Assembly (NCBI RefSeq): GCF_006503695.1
Contig: NZ_SBIK01000003.1
Span: 1 to 64,000, forward strand
DNA from: Tepidiphilus succinatimandens
GTDB taxonomy: Bacteria > Pseudomonadota > Gammaproteobacteria > Burkholderiales > Rhodocyclaceae
Reading direction: 5' to 3'
Length of the DNA stretch: 64,000 nt
The position numbers were made by a program, and so were the translations under genes. Under the pieces are notes generated by a model. It was not told the origin of the DNA. It saw only the letters and a program-made list of their open reading frames with translations, and made no database searches. Positions 39,966-49,952 of the stretch are shown here, piece by piece; the first letter of the stretch is position 1, and every line of letters starts with the position of its first letter.

Positions 39966-39969
39966 AGGG

Positions 39970-40161
39970 ATGCAGTGGGAATCGTGGTCGGCATTCTGGG
40001 ACATGGGCGGGCGCGGCTTCTACGTCTGGGGGAGCTACGGCGTGAGCTTCGCCCTCATCGCCCTCGAACTTTATTTCCTCCATCGCACTCGTAAGGCCGT
40101 GATCCGCCGTCTGCTGCGCTGGCGGGCGGCACGGTTCGAAGACACGGGAGAAGACGCATGA
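39970..40161 (+). CDS. ccmD: Heme exporter small subunit CcmD
   Basis: A 63-residue single-pass membrane protein ([23 protein letters not shown] start; helix over [14 protein letters not shown]; basic cytoplasmic tail) that stabilises the CcmABC-CcmE complex. It lies between ccmC and ccmE, with AAGGG before the ATG, and overlaps ccmE by ATGA. Size and the YVWGSYG motif are typical. Confidence 0.93.
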   Translation: MQWESWSAFWDMGGRGFYVWGSYGVSFALIALELYFLHRTRKAVIRRLLRWRAARFEDTGEDA

Positions 40162-40604
40162 CGGCACGCGGCAAGCGTTTGACTTTGATCCTGGCGGCGC
40201 TCGCCCTGCTCGGCGGAGCCACGGCGCTGGTGCTCTCGGCGATGCGCGAGAACCTGGTGTTCTTTCATACGCCCTCCGAAGTGGCCGAAGGCAAGGCGCC
40301 GTTCGGGCGGACTTTTCGCATCGGCGGGATGGTGGTCGACGGCTCGCTCGAGCGGCTGCCAGACGGGGTGACGGTGCGCTTCGCCGTGACCGATACGGCC
40401 AAGACCATCCCCGTCGTCTATCGCGGCGCGTTGCCCGATCTCTTCAGCGAGGGCAAGGGGGCGGTGGTGCAGGGCAGGCTGGGGTCGGACGGGGTGTTCG
40501 TCGCGAGCGAAGTGCTCGCCAAGCACGACGAGAACTACATGCCGGTGGAAGCGCAGCACGCCGTGGATCAGGCGCAGCGCGCGGCGGCCACCTTGAAACC
40601 CTGA
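40158..40604 (+). CDS. ccmE: Heme chaperone CcmE
   Basis: CcmE carries heme covalently on a histidine and passes it to the CcmF/CcmH ligase. The 148-residue protein has an N-terminal membrane anchor (residues 8-27), an OB-fold domain and the heme-attachment site [10 protein letters not shown], with His123 as the covalent ligand and Tyr127 as the axial ligand. Overlaps ccmD by four bases; ccmF starts ten bases after its stop. Confidence 0.97.
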   Translation: MTARGKRLTLILAALALLGGATALVLSAMRENLVFFHTPSEVAEGKAPFGRTFRIGGMVVDGSLERLPDGVTVRFAVTDTAKTIPVVYRGALPDLFSEGKGAVVQGRLGSDGVFVASEVLAKHDENYMPVEAQHAVDQAQRAAATLKP

Positions 40605-40614
40605 GGAGTGCGTG

Positions 40615-42612
40615 ATGATCCCCGAGATGGGACAGTTCGCGCTGGCGCTCGCCTGGGCGCTGGCGCTGGTGCAGGCGGTGCTGGGCCTTGCCGGGGCGGC
40701 GCGCGGTTCGGTTGGGGCGATGGCGGCGGCGCGGCGCGCGGCGCTCGCGCAATGTGCCGCGCTCGTGCTCGCCTACGCTTGCCTGACGGCGGCGTTCCTG
40801 CGCATCGATTTTTCCGTGCTCCTGGTGGCGGCCAATTCCTCTACGCGTACGCCGTGGTTCTATCGCCTCACCGGCGTATGGGGCAACCACGAGGGCTCGA
40901 TGCTCCTGTGGGCGCTGTCGCTTTCCCTCTGGCAGGCGGCGGTGGCCGGTTTCTCGCGTTCGCTCACGGCGGCTTTTCGCGCGCGCGTGCTCGGCGTGCT
41001 GGGCACGGTGAGCGTGGGCTTTCTCGCCTTCCTCATCCTCACCTCCAACCCGTTCGAACGCCTGGTACCGATGCCGGGCGAGGGGCGCGATCTCAATCCC
41101 TTGCTGCAGGATCCGGGCATGATCATCCATCCGCCGCTCCTGTACATGGGCTACGTGGGCATGGCGGTGGCCTTTGCTTTCGCGATCGCGGCGCTCTTGT
41201 CGGGGCGGATGGACGCGGCCTGGGCGCGCTGGTCGCGCCCGTGGACGCTCACCGCCTGGGTGTTCCTCACGCTGGGCATCCTCGTCGGTTCGGCCTGGGC
41301 CTATTACGAGCTGGGCTGGGGCGGCTGGTGGTTCTGGGATCCGGTGGAGAACGCCTCGCTCATGCCTTGGCTCGTGGGAACCGCCTTGCTGCATTCGCTC
41401 ATCGTCACCGAGAAGCGGGGGGCGTTTCGCAGCTGGACGGTGCTGCTGGCGATCGGGGCGTTCTCGCTCTCGCTCCTGGGGACGTTCCTCGTGCGCTCGG
41501 GTGTGATCACCTCGGTGCACGCCTTTGCCACCGATCCGACGCGCGGCGTGTTCATCCTGGGCTTGCTCGCGCTCACCGTGGGCGTGTCGCTGCTGCTCTT
41601 TGCCTGGCGTGCGCCGCGGCTCTCCGGCGGGGGGGTGTTCGCGCCGGTGTCGCGCGAAGGCTCGCTGCTGGTCAATAACGTGCTCATGGCTGCGGCCGCC
41701 GGGGCGGTGCTGCTGGGCACGGTCTATCCGCTGATCCTCGACGCGCTGCAAGGGGCCAAGATTTCGGTGGGGCCGCCGTACTTCGAGACCGTGTTCGTGC
41801 CGCTCATGGCCCCGGCGGTGGTGCTGATGGCGCTGGCGCCGTTCCTGCGCTGGAAGCGCGATGCGCTCGCGCGGGTGCTGCGCCGGGTGGGGCCGGAGCT
41901 CGTCGGCGCGCTGCTCTTGGCGGCGCTGGGGGTGTGGGCCGCCGGACATGCCACGCCCGGGGCTTATCTTGGGCTTGCCCTGACGGCCTGGGTGGCGCTT
42001 GCCTCGCTGCGGCTGCTCGTCGAGCGTCTGCGCCAGGGCGCGGCGCCGGGATTGGCGGCACGGCTGCGCGGCATTCCCGGGTCGTGGTGGGGGATGTGGC
42101 TGTCGCATCTCGGGGTGGGCGTGTTCATCCTCGGGGTGACGCTCGTGGGGGCGCTGGAGCAGCGGCTCGACGTGAAGATGATGCCGGGACAGGCGGCGGA
42201 ACTCGCCGGTTACCGCTTCGTGCTGCGCGGCGTGAGCGAGGTACCCGGGCCCAACTACACGGCCCAGCGCGGCGAGGTGGAAGTGTGGCGCGAAGGGCAA
42301 ATGCGCACCGTGCTTGTGCCGGAGAAACGCGCCTACTTCCGCTCGGCCATGCCGATGACCGAATCGGCGATCGACTGGGGGGTGTTCCGCGACGTCTATG
42401 TGTCGCTGGGTGACCCGACCGGCGATGGCGGCTGGGTGGTGCTGCTCTTCTACAAACCCTTCATTTCCTGGATCTGGTTCGGGGCGATCCTGATTGCCTT
42501 GGGTGGAGTGGCCGCGGCGCTCGACCGGCGCTACCGGCGGCTGGCGCGGCGCCGGGATTCGGTTCCTGTGCCGGAGGTGTTGCCCGAACCGGTGGCGGAG
42601 GCGGCGCGATGA
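40615..42612 (+). CDS. ccmF: Cytochrome c heme lyase CcmF
   Basis: Large membrane subunit of the holocytochrome c synthetase. About 665 residues with many helices; the WWD motif GGWWFWDPVENASLMPW and four conserved His positions (for example HPPLLYMGYVG, GNHEGSMLLW) are visible, as well as the C-terminal periplasmic domain. I chose ATG 40615, six bases after GAGGAG; GTG 40612 is the alternative. It overlaps ccmG by ATGA. Confidence 0.97.
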   Translation: MIPEMGQFALALAWALALVQAVLGLAGAARGSVGAMAAARRAALAQCAALVLAYACLTAAFLRIDFSVLLVAANSSTRTPWFYRLTGVWGNHEGSMLLWALSLSLWQAAVAGFSRSLTAAFRARVLGVLGTVSVGFLAFLILTSNPFERLVPMPGEGRDLNPLLQDPGMIIHPPLLYMGYVGMAVAFAFAIAALLSGRMDAAWARWSRPWTLTAWVFLTLGILVGSAWAYYELGWGGWWFWDPVENASLMPWLVGTALLHSLIVTEKRGAFRSWTVLLAIGAFSLSLLGTFLVRSGVITSVHAFATDPTRGVFILGLLALTVGVSLLLFAWRAPRLSGGGVFAPVSREGSLLVNNVLMAAAAGAVLLGTVYPLILDALQGAKISVGPPYFETVFVPLMAPAVVLMALAPFLRWKRDALARVLRRVGPELVGALLLAALGVWAAGHATPGAYLGLALTAWVALASLRLLVERLRQGAAPGLAARLRGIPGSWWGMWLSHLGVGVFILGVTLVGALEQRLDVKMMPGQAAELAGYRFVLRGVSEVPGPNYTAQRGEVEVWREGQMRTVLVPEKRAYFRSAMPMTESAIDWGVFRDVYVSLGDPTGDGGWVVLLFYKPFISWIWFGAILIALGGVAAALDRRYRRLARRRDSVPVPEVLPEPVAEAAR

Positions 42613-43205
42613 AACTGAAGTACCTGATTCCGTTCCTCATTTTCGTCGCGTTGGTCGCGCTCTTCGCCTACGCCTTCCGCCTCGATCCGCGCGAGGTGCC
42701 TTCGCCGCTCGTCGGCAAGCCGGCGCCGGCCTTCGCCCTGCCGCGGGTGGACGCGCCCGGGACGCTCGCCGGGCCGGCCGATCTGCGGGGGCAGCCGTGG
42801 CTGCTCAACGTCTGGGCCACGTGGTGCGTGGCCTGCCGCGAGGAGCACGCCATGCTGGTGCGGCTCGCGCGCGAGGAGGGGGTGCCCATCGTGGGGCTCA
42901 ATTACAAGGAGATCCGCGGCGACGCCGAGCTCGACGCTTCCCGTCTCTCGCCGCAGGAAGAGCGCGAGGCGGCGCTCCTGCGGGCGCGCACCTGGCTTGC
43001 CCAACACGGCGATCCCTATCGCTTTTCCGTGCTCGATCTGGATGGGCGCGTGGCGATCGACTACGGCGTCTATGGCGTGCCGGAGACTTTCCTCATCGAC
43101 GCCGAGGGCGTCATCCGTTACAAGCACGTCGGCCCGATCGACGAGCAGGCCTGGCGCGAAGTGCTGCAGCCGAAGTGGGCGGCGCTGGCGGGAGCAAAGC
43201 GATGA
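42609..43205 (+). CDS. ccmG: Thiol:disulfide interchange protein CcmG (DsbE)
   Basis: Membrane-anchored periplasmic thioredoxin that reduces apocytochrome or CcmH cysteines. The 198-residue protein has an N-terminal membrane helix (about residues 5-22), a thioredoxin fold with active site WCVAC (Cys73, Cys76) and a cis-proline in YGVPETFLID. The CcmG-specific GVPIVGLNYKE strand is present. Overlaps both neighbours by four bases. Confidence 0.96.
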   Translation: MKLKYLIPFLIFVALVALFAYAFRLDPREVPSPLVGKPAPAFALPRVDAPGTLAGPADLRGQPWLLNVWATWCVACREEHAMLVRLAREEGVPIVGLNYKEIRGDAELDASRLSPQEEREAALLRARTWLAQHGDPYRFSVLDLDGRVAIDYGVYGVPETFLIDAEGVIRYKHVGPIDEQAWREVLQPKWAALAGAKR

Positions 43206-43720
43206 GGCGAGGGGAAAAACGTGAAAGCGGCGTGGGCGGCCTCGTGCGCGGCATCGCCGCCGTCGTGGCTGCGTGCTGCTTCGGTTTCGCTTGGGCGGCG
43301 GAGGAGCCACCCAAGGCGCAGCCGGTGGGCGACCCGGCGATCGAGGCGCGCGCCCTGAAGCTCGGGCACGAGCTGCGCTGCCTCGTGTGCCAGAACCAGT
43401 CGATCGCCGAATCCAACGCCGAGCTCGCCCACGACCTGATGAACCAGGTACGCGAGCAGCTCGCCGCCGGCAAGAGCGAGGAGGAGGTGCGCGCCTACCT
43501 GGTGGCGCGTTACGGCGACTTTGTGCTCTATCAGCCGCCCTTGAAGGCGAGCACGGTGGCGCTGTGGGCGGGGCCGTTCGTTCTGGCGCTCGCTGGGGTG
43601 CTTGCCCTGTGGCGGGTGTTGCGGCGCCGTTCGCGGGAAGAAATGCCTGCGCTCTCGGCTGAGGAGGCGGCGCACGCCCAAGCGCTGTTGCGCGGGGAAG
43701 GCAAGGAGGAGCGGTCGTGA
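43202..43720 (+). CDS. ccmH: Cytochrome c maturation protein CcmH
   Basis: Thiol-active subunit of the heme ligation complex. The 172-residue protein has a signal peptide (cleavage near AWA-AEE), then the LRCLVCQNQSI motif with its redox pair Cys60 and Cys63, a three-helix bundle, and a C-terminal membrane helix (ALWAGPFVLALAGVLALW). It is the short CcmH form; the TPR part is encoded separately as ccmI, overlapping at 43717. Confidence 0.95.
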   Translation: MRRGEKRESGVGGLVRGIAAVVAACCFGFAWAAEEPPKAQPVGDPAIEARALKLGHELRCLVCQNQSIAESNAELAHDLMNQVREQLAAGKSEEEVRAYLVARYGDFVLYQPPLKASTVALWAGPFVLALAGVLALWRVLRRRSREEMPALSAEEAAHAQALLRGEGKEERS

Positions 43721-44601
43721 TGGGATTCGTGACGGTGGCGGCGTTCCTGGCGCTCGCGGCCACGGGGTGGGTCGTCTGGCCGCTCGTGCGGCACCAAGGG
43801 GGGGCTTCTGATGAGGCGACCCAAGCACGGGCGGCGCTCGCGGTGCTGCGCGAGGAGTTCGCCGCGCTCGAGGCGGCACGGGCGGCCGGCGAGCTGGACG
43901 AAGCGGCTCATGCGCAGGCCCGGCGTGAGCTGGAGGCGCGGGCCTTGGCCGAGGCGCAGGCACTCGAGGCGCGCGTGCGGGGTCGGGAGATCTCGCCCGT
44001 GGCGGCTGCGCTCGTCGCGTTGGGGGTGCCTTTGCTCGCCGCTTTGGGCTACCTGTGGGTGGGATCGCCGCGCTGGGCGAGCGACGAGGCGGTGCTCGCG
44101 GCCACGCGCGAGGCCGAGGTGGCGCAGGCGGCGAGTGCCGCCGGCATCTCGCCCGAGCAGATCAGGGCGATGGTCTCGCGGCTCGAAGCGCGGCTGGAAA
44201 GCGGGGAGGGTGACGCGCAAGCCTGGATGATGCTCGCGCGCTCCTATCGCGTGCTGGGCGATCCGGCGTTCGTGGCTGCCGGCTGGGCGCGACTGGGCGC
44301 GAAGATTCCCCAGGAACCGGCGGTGCTCGTCGAGTGGGCGGAACTCTTGGTCGTCGCTCGCGGGGGGTTCGATGCCGAGTCGACGGCCTTGCTGGAGCGG
44401 GCCTTGGCGCTTGCCCCCGACGAACCCAAGGCGCTCGCCATGGGCGGGGCGGCGGCGGCCGCCGCCGGCGAGCATGCCAAGGCGGTGGAGCGCTGGGAGC
44501 GGCTGCTCGCCCAGGCGCCGGCCGAGGGGGAATTCGCCCAAACGCTGCGCGCGGCGATCGAAGCGGAGCGGCAGAAGGCGGGGCTGGCTCCGGGAAATTG
44601 A
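43717..44601 (+). CDS. ccmI: Cytochrome c maturation protein CcmI (TPR)
   Basis: CcmI holds apocytochrome c C-termini for the ligase. The 294-residue protein has two membrane helices (about residues 3-20 and 95-110) flanking a helical cytoplasmic domain, then periplasmic TPR units from about residue 140 (DAQAWMMLARSYRVLGD, GAAAAAAGEHAKAVERWERLL). Start is GTG 43717 (GTGA overlap with ccmH) or the ATG immediately after it at 43720; AAGGAGGAG suits both. It ends the operon, convergent with the HDOD gene 19 bases away. Confidence 0.92.
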   Translation: MMGFVTVAAFLALAATGWVVWPLVRHQGGASDEATQARAALAVLREEFAALEAARAAGELDEAAHAQARRELEARALAEAQALEARVRGREISPVAAALVALGVPLLAALGYLWVGSPRWASDEAVLAATREAEVAQAASAAGISPEQIRAMVSRLEARLESGEGDAQAWMMLARSYRVLGDPAFVAAGWARLGAKIPQEPAVLVEWAELLVVARGGFDAESTALLERALALAPDEPKALAMGGAAAAAAGEHAKAVERWERLLAQAPAEGEFAQTLRAAIEAERQKAGLAPGN

Positions 44602-44620
44602 ATCCTCGCGGGCCTAACGT

Positions 44621-45466
44621 TCAGCGAACGTTCGCGGCGGTGCGCTGCTGCGCAATCTCCGATTCGATCATGTCGTCGAGCTCGTCTTCGGTGAGCCCGA
44701 AAAATTCGGCTACCGGGCCGCGCGCCTTGTGCCATTCCTTGTCGCGCCCGATGCCCACCGCCTCGGCCGCCACGACGTCGGCCATGGCGATGAGGCTCAC
44801 GAGGTGCGGCACCTGCGGCGGCAGCGTCGTCTCCTCGAATACCGTGACGTAGTCGTGATGGTGGTTGATCGTCAGCGCCACCGGTTCGGCCAGGCCCCAG
44901 CGCCGGGCGAGAAAGAAGCCGACCACGGCGTGATGTGTCTTGTAGCGCTCGAATTCGTGCTCGGTGAAGGGCTTCTCTGGATCGACCCGGGCGAGCGAGA
45001 GCGTCTCGTGATAGTCGGGGTGCTGGCGTGCGAGCAGGGAAAAGCCGGTATCGTGCAGCAGCGCCGCCGTGTGCGCCATGGGCGGGGGGACGGTGCGCAG
45101 CAGGCGGGCGAAATCGGCGGCGGCCTCGGCCGAAACCCGAAGTTCGTCCCAGAGAGAAGGGCGCAGGTTCTTCGGCATCCCCAGCGTCGAATGCAGCAGG
45201 GCGTGCAGCACGATCTGGTGCGTGCGCTCGAGGCCAATCACCTGCAGCGCCTGGGCCACCGATTCGATCTTGCGCATGCGCATGATGCCGTTGGCCGCGC
45301 GCAGCACCGCGGCGGCGAGCGCCGGATCCTGCTGGATCATCTTGGCGAGCTTGGCGAGGTTGGGCATATCCGACTCGGCCTCGCGGGCAATCGCCGTGAG
45401 CACGTCGGGCGCAGGGGGGATGTCGAGCTGAGCGGGTTCGGCGAGGTTCGTCGTAGGGGTATCCAT
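44621..45466 (-). CDS. HDOD-domain regulatory protein
   Basis: A 281-residue cytoplasmic protein that is almost entirely one HDOD domain: MPNLAKLAKMIQQDPALAAAVLRAANG at the start, the IGLERTHQIVLHALL core, and a degenerate HD-type segment AALLHDTGFSLLARQHPDYH with further His residues (THHAVVGFFLARRWG, INHHHDY). HDOD proteins are signalling adaptors in motility, c-di-GMP and stress pathways, usually without enzyme activity. The ATG at 45466 is preceded by GAGGA eight bases upstream. It is divergent from a chemoreceptor, which suggests a role in motility or taxis. Confidence 0.88.
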   Translation of the reverse strand: MDTPTTNLAEPAQLDIPPAPDVLTAIAREAESDMPNLAKLAKMIQQDPALAAAVLRAANGIMRMRKIESVAQALQVIGLERTHQIVLHALLHSTLGMPKNLRPSLWDELRVSAEAAADFARLLRTVPPPMAHTAALLHDTGFSLLARQHPDYHETLSLARVDPEKPFTEHEFERYKTHHAVVGFFLARRWGLAEPVALTINHHHDYVTVFEETTLPPQVPHLVSLIAMADVVAAEAVGIGRDKEWHKARGPVAEFFGLTEDELDDMIESEIAQQRTAANVR

Positions 45467-45586
45467 GGGATCGGTCCTCGAAGCGGCGGCTGGAATCACG
45501 CCAAGGGTGCATCGGTTTCATGATAGCGCATGGACGAGGATCTCAAGAGCCATCGCCTGGGGCGTGAGGAATTTTCACTGGTTTGC

Positions 45587-45613
45587 TAAAGTTTCTTTGC
45601 GAATCGCCGATAA
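45587..45613 (+). promoter_or_regulatory. FliA (sigma-28) flagellar-class promoter
   Basis: TAAAGTTT (45587-45594) and GCCGATAA (45606-45613) are separated by 11 bases: an exact match to the enterobacterial sigma-28 consensus. Transcription would start near 45620. This rules out the ATG at 45626, which would have almost no leader, and supports the ATG at 45641, which has a GGAGG site. Confidence 0.9.
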
Positions 45614-45640
45614 AACCAGAAATCCATGAGGGAGGAGATC

Positions 45641-47662
45641 ATGAGAGGACAGAGTCTGACGCGCCGCATCGCCGTGGGAGTGGCGATCGCCACGGTGTGC
45701 TTCATCGCGCTGAGCACAGCGGTGATCGGTGGGCTGGAGTGGGAGAAACTGCAGCGCCGCATCGACGATACCATGAGCTTTCAGACGCGCGACGTGCTAT
45801 CGCGTCTGCAGATGCTGCACGAAGCCGTCACCGTGTCGATACGCTCCCAGCTCAAGATGCTCAAAAGCTTGTTCCCTTATGGGACTCGCGTCGAACTCGA
45901 TGCCAAACAGACCACGGAGATGGGGCCGACCAAGATGAAAGTTCCTATCTTTCGGCTCGGCGGAATCGAGATGAACGAGCGCTTCATCGAGGTCGATCTC
46001 CTCACGGAGCAGACGGGGTCCGTGGCGACGATCTTCGAGCGCGTCGGCGATGACTTCCTGCGTATCTCTACCTCCTTGCGTAAGGAAGACGGTTCACGAG
46101 CCTTCTTGACCACTCTCGATCGTAATCACCCGGCCTACAAACGCTTGCTTGCAGGGGAGGAGTACATCGGGCCAGCGGTCCTTTTCGGCAAAGATTACAT
46201 GACGATCTATGAGCCGATGAAATCTGAGGATGGCAAGGTGTTCGGAGCCTGGTTCATCGGCTATCCCATGGGCAGCCTGTTGACCAAGTTTCGTGATTCG
46301 GTTGCCAGTATCAAAATAGGCAGAACAGGCTATGTCTACGTGCTCGACAAAGATGGATACCTTCGTTTTCACCCATCGTTGGAGGGGAAAAATATACGCC
46401 AAATGCGTGATGCCAATGGGTTTGACTTTATTGGCGAAATGCTGGAGAAGAAAAATGGGATCATTCGTTATCAATGGATCGATCCGGACAAAGACAAGCC
46501 GCGGGAGAAAGTCGCCGCCTATGCCTATTTTCCCGAATGGGATTGGTTGGTCGTCTCTTCGGCATACGCCGACGAGCTCACGGAGGATCTCTTTGGCAAT
46601 ATCCTGCGCAATTCACTTGCGTCTGTCGGGGAAGCGGTTTTGCTTGCCCTGGTGATGGTGTGGCTGGTGCGCCGGGCCTTGCGTCCGCTCGAAGCCTTCG
46701 TGGGGGTGACCGAGCGCATGGCTTCGGGCGATCTGAGCGAGCCCTTACGCTACGAGCGGCCCGACGAGCTGGGGCGCCTGGCCACGGCCATCAACCACAT
46801 GCGCTCGGAGCTGGCCGGCTTGATCGGCGCCTTGCAGCGCGAGGCGGGCGATGTGGCCCTGCGGGCGCAGGCGATCGAGCGGCAGGCCGAGGAAGTGCAG
46901 CAGCGCATCGCCGTCCAGGCCGACGATACGCAGGCGGTGGCCGCGGCCATGGAGGAGTTCAGCGTGGCCTTGAATCAGCTCGCGCAGCACATGCGCGAGA
47001 CGGCGCAGCGGGCGCAGGCCTCGATGGCCAAATCGGACGAAGGGGCCGAGACGATCGCCGCGGCGATCGAAGGGATGAACCAGATCGCGCACATCGTGGA
47101 AACGGCGGCCGAGCGCATCCGCACGCTGGATGGATTCTCGCAGCAGATCTCGACCATCGTGGCCACGATCCGCGAGATCGCCGACCAGACGAATCTGTTG
47201 GCGCTCAACGCGGCCATCGAGGCGGCGCGCGCCGGCGAGCAAGGCCGGGGCTTCGCCGTGGTGGCCGACGAAGTGCGCAAGCTCGCCGAGCGTACCGGCA
47301 GCGCCACGCAGGAGATCGGCGAGATGATCGCCAAGATCCAGCGTGCGACGGGCGAAGCCGTGTCCGGCATGAATGCCGGCGTGACCGAAGTCCAGCGAGG
47401 GGTGGAGAATGCCCGTCAGGCGCGCAGTGCGATCGATGAAATCCGGCAGGAATCGGCCGAGACGGCGCGCGCAGTGCAGGAAGTGGATCAGGCGCTGGAG
47501 CAGCAGACCGAGGCGGTGCACACGATCGCGCAGCGGGTCGAGCGCATCGCCGGCAGCGCCGAGGCGTCCGTGGCTTCGGCCAAGGCGAGCGAAGCCGAAG
47601 CCAGGGCCCTGCAGGCCGCGGCTGCGAGCCTACGCCAACGGGCCGAGCATTTCAAGGTGTGA
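45641..47662 (+). CDS. Methyl-accepting chemotaxis protein with Cache sensor domain
   Basis: A 673-residue transmembrane chemoreceptor. One helix (about residues 10-30), a large periplasmic Cache-type domain (about 35-320, including [26 protein letters not shown], typical of small-molecule-binding Cache domains), a second helix (about 325-345), a HAMP domain ([22 protein letters not shown]) and a long signalling coil with the hairpin tip [36 protein letters not shown]. It lacks a C-terminal CheR-binding pentapeptide. The ligand is unknown; this Cache class often binds carboxylic acids. The sensor part is much lower in GC than the signalling part. Its last 11 bases overlap alr. Confidence 0.95.
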   Translation: MRGQSLTRRIAVGVAIATVCFIALSTAVIGGLEWEKLQRRIDDTMSFQTRDVLSRLQMLHEAVTVSIRSQLKMLKSLFPYGTRVELDAKQTTEMGPTKMKVPIFRLGGIEMNERFIEVDLLTEQTGSVATIFERVGDDFLRISTSLRKEDGSRAFLTTLDRNHPAYKRLLAGEEYIGPAVLFGKDYMTIYEPMKSEDGKVFGAWFIGYPMGSLLTKFRDSVASIKIGRTGYVYVLDKDGYLRFHPSLEGKNIRQMRDANGFDFIGEMLEKKNGIIRYQWIDPDKDKPREKVAAYAYFPEWDWLVVSSAYADELTEDLFGNILRNSLASVGEAVLLALVMVWLVRRALRPLEAFVGVTERMASGDLSEPLRYERPDELGRLATAINHMRSELAGLIGALQREAGDVALRAQAIERQAEEVQQRIAVQADDTQAVAAAMEEFSVALNQLAQHMRETAQRAQASMAKSDEGAETIAAAIEGMNQIAHIVETAAERIRTLDGFSQQISTIVATIREIADQTNLLALNAAIEAARAGEQGRGFAVVADEVRKLAERTGSATQEIGEMIAKIQRATGEAVSGMNAGVTEVQRGVENARQARSAIDEIRQESAETARAVQEVDQALEQQTEAVHTIAQRVERIAGSAEASVASAKASEAEARALQAAAASLRQRAEHFKV

Positions 47663-48743
47663 GTTCGGTGCCGCGGTGGAGGCGCTGCACCCGTTTGACG
47701 TGGCACAGCAGCTCGTAGGAAATGGTGCCGGCGGCACGGGCGACTTCATCGACGGAGACGGTCTCCCCCCAGAGCTCCACGGCTGCGCCCAGGCCGACGT
47801 CTTCCGGCAGGGGGGTGAGGTCGACGGTGAGCATGTCCATGGAAACGCGCCCGATGAGCCGCGTGCGCCGACCGGCGACGGCCACCGGCGTGCCGGTGGG
47901 GGCGTGGCGGGGATAGCCGTCGGCGTAGCCGATGGCGACCAGGCCGACGCGGACCGGCCGTTCGGCGATGAAGGTGGCGCCGTAGCCCAGGGCCTCGCCG
48001 GGGGCGAGCCGGCGGGTGGCGAAGACCTTGCTCGTGAGGCGCATCACTGGCCGCAAGGAGGCGGCTTCGCCGGGCTCGGCGCCGGTGAGCAGCGGGTTGC
48101 CGCCGTAGAGCAGGATGCCGGGGCGGGCCCAGTCGCCGCGCGCCTGCGGCCAGGCGAGCAGGGCTGCCGAATTGGCCAGGCTCGTCTCCCCCGGCAGCGC
48201 GGCCACGCCGCCGTGAAAACGCCGGATCTGCTCCAGCGTCATCGTCGAGCAAGGGTCGTCGGCGCAGGCAAAATGCGTCATCCACACGGGGGGTTCCAAT
48301 CCCGGCAGGGCCTGCAGGCGCCGCCAGACATTCGGTGCTTCCCGGGGGGCGAAACCAGTGCGGTTCATGCCGCTGTTGATCTTGATCCAGACGCGGCGCG
48401 GCCGGCGCGGCGCGAGTTCGAGCATGCGCAGTTGCGCCTCGTGATGCACCACCGGCCAGAGGTCGAGCTCGGCGGCGGCTTCGAGCTCGCCGGGGTCGAA
48501 GGCGCCTTCGAGCAGCACGATGGGGCTGCGGATACCGGACGTGCGCAGGGGAAGCGCCTCTTCGAGAAAAGCGACGGCAAACCCGTCGGCGAGCGGTTCG
48601 AGCGCCTTGGCGCAGGCGATCGCGCCGTGGCCATAGGCGTCGGCCTTGACGACGGCCAGAGTTCGCGCGCTGGCTAGCCGTTGGGCGAGAAGGTAATTGG
48701 CGCGCAGCGCGTCGAGATCGATGGTGGCGCAGGAGGGGCGCAT
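47652..48743 (-). CDS. alr: Alanine racemase
   Basis: PLP enzyme making D-alanine for peptidoglycan. From ATG 48743 ([17 protein letters not shown]) the 363-residue protein has the PLP lysine in [11 protein letters not shown] (Lys33), an alpha/beta barrel, and a C-terminal beta domain with [26 protein letters not shown] and [11 protein letters not shown]. An ATG at 48785 would add 14 non-homologous residues. No signal peptide, so it is the cytoplasmic biosynthetic type. Its 3' end overlaps the convergent chemoreceptor gene by 11 bases. Confidence 0.95.
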   Translation of the reverse strand: MRPSCATIDLDALRANYLLAQRLASARTLAVVKADAYGHGAIACAKALEPLADGFAVAFLEEALPLRTSGIRSPIVLLEGAFDPGELEAAAELDLWPVVHHEAQLRMLELAPRRPRRVWIKINSGMNRTGFAPREAPNVWRRLQALPGLEPPVWMTHFACADDPCSTMTLEQIRRFHGGVAALPGETSLANSAALLAWPQARGDWARPGILLYGGNPLLTGAEPGEAASLRPVMRLTSKVFATRRLAPGEALGYGATFIAERPVRVGLVAIGYADGYPRHAPTGTPVAVAGRRTRLIGRVSMDMLTVDLTPLPEDVGLGAAVELWGETVSVDEVARAAGTISYELLCHVKRVQRLHRGTELTP

Positions 48744-48845
48744 GGTCGGAAGAAAAAGGAGATCCGGTGGGCCATGATAGCCCATCCGGACGGGGAAGAA
48801 ATGTTTCGGGCGGTATCGCGGCGCCCTTGGGCGCCGCGCGGAGAA

Positions 48846-49871
48846 TCACTTGAAGGGATCGGGCCGCGGCGTGTTCGGACCGGAAGGCGGCAGCAGCGGC
48901 AAAGGCATCTGCGGCCGTTCGCCGGTGAGGGTGTGCAGGAAGGCGACGACTTTCTTCAGCTCGTCGGCGGTGAAGGTGCGGCCGAGCTGCAGTCGCCCCA
49001 TGAGGGTGACCGCATCTTCCAGCGTGGCTGCCTCGCCGTCGTGGAAGTAGGGGTAGGTAAGTTCCACGTTACGCAGCGTCGGCACCTTGAAGTACCAGCG
49101 ATCCTCGTCTTTTTTCGTCACCGCCGCTCGACCTTCGGCCGGCGAAGTCGATTTGTACGGTTCGACCACGCCGAGTTTCTGGAAGGAATTGCCGCCGAGG
49201 TTGGGGCCGTTGTGGCAGGCGATGCAGCCGCTCTCATAGAAGATCTTGAAGCCCTCGAGCTCGGTGGCGGTGAGCGCCTTGTCGTCGCCCTTGAGCCACT
49301 TGTCGAAACGGGCGTTGGGCGTGACCAGCGTCTTCTCGAACTCGGCCATCGCATCGGTGATGTGATCGAGGGTGACGACGTCGGTGTCATAGATGGTTTT
49401 AATCGTTTCGACGTAACCGGGGATGGACTGGATCACGGCCACGGCGAGCGTGTGGGGCATGGCCATCTCGACCGGCGCCTGGATCGGGCCGGCGGCCTGT
49501 TCCTGCAGATTGGCGGCGCGTCCGTCCCAGAACTGGGCGATGTTGAGCGAGGAGTTGAAGACGGTGGGGGCATTGACCGGCCCCGGTTGCCATTTGTGAC
49601 CGATGGAAGTCTTGAGGTTATCCACTCCGCCCAGCGACAGGTTGTGGCAGGTGTTGCAGGAGATGATGCCGGATAGCGACAGGCGCGGCTCGAAGAAGAG
49701 CTGGCGGCCGAGGTCGACCTTGGCCGGATGATCGATCTTCGCTGGTTCGATCGGCTGGATGATGGCCTTGGCCTTTTCGCGCAGTTCGGCAGAGAGGCTG
49801 GGCTGGGCCGCCTGGACGGCGGAGACGGCGAAGACGGCGGCGATCGCGGCGAACAAGGGTTTGCGCATCAT
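48846..49871 (-). CDS. ccpA: Diheme cytochrome c peroxidase
   Basis: Periplasmic enzyme that reduces hydrogen peroxide with electrons from c-type cytochromes. The 341-residue protein has a signal peptide (cleavage near VQA-AQP) and two heme sites, CNTCH (72-76) and CIACH (216-220), with the family motifs LGRQLFFEPRLS, APTVFNSSLNIAQFWDGRA and VPTLRNVELTYPYFHDG. Length fits the classical CCP/MauG group. An FNR/FixK-like box lies 82 bases upstream of the ATG, matching the oxygen-limited control known for this family. The gene follows ubiUVT on the same strand. Confidence 0.95.
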   Translation of the reverse strand: MMRKPLFAAIAAVFAVSAVQAAQPSLSAELREKAKAIIQPIEPAKIDHPAKVDLGRQLFFEPRLSLSGIISCNTCHNLSLGGVDNLKTSIGHKWQPGPVNAPTVFNSSLNIAQFWDGRAANLQEQAAGPIQAPVEMAMPHTLAVAVIQSIPGYVETIKTIYDTDVVTLDHITDAMAEFEKTLVTPNARFDKWLKGDDKALTATELEGFKIFYESGCIACHNGPNLGGNSFQKLGVVEPYKSTSPAEGRAAVTKKDEDRWYFKVPTLRNVELTYPYFHDGEAATLEDAVTLMGRLQLGRTFTADELKKVVAFLHTLTGERPQMPLPLLPPSGPNTPRPDPFK

Positions 49872-49952
49872 GAAGGACCTCCGGCGGAAGAAAAATCTGT
49901 AAGGCGACTTTAGCCTACCTTCTCTTTTTCCACAGGGAAAAAGCGCCGAAGT

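Noticed and set aside
44616-44632. Inverted repeat AACGTTC-AGC-GAACGTT where ccmI and the HDOD gene converge
   Set aside because: It overlaps the last codons of the HDOD gene and has no T-run on either side; not enough to call a terminator or binding site.
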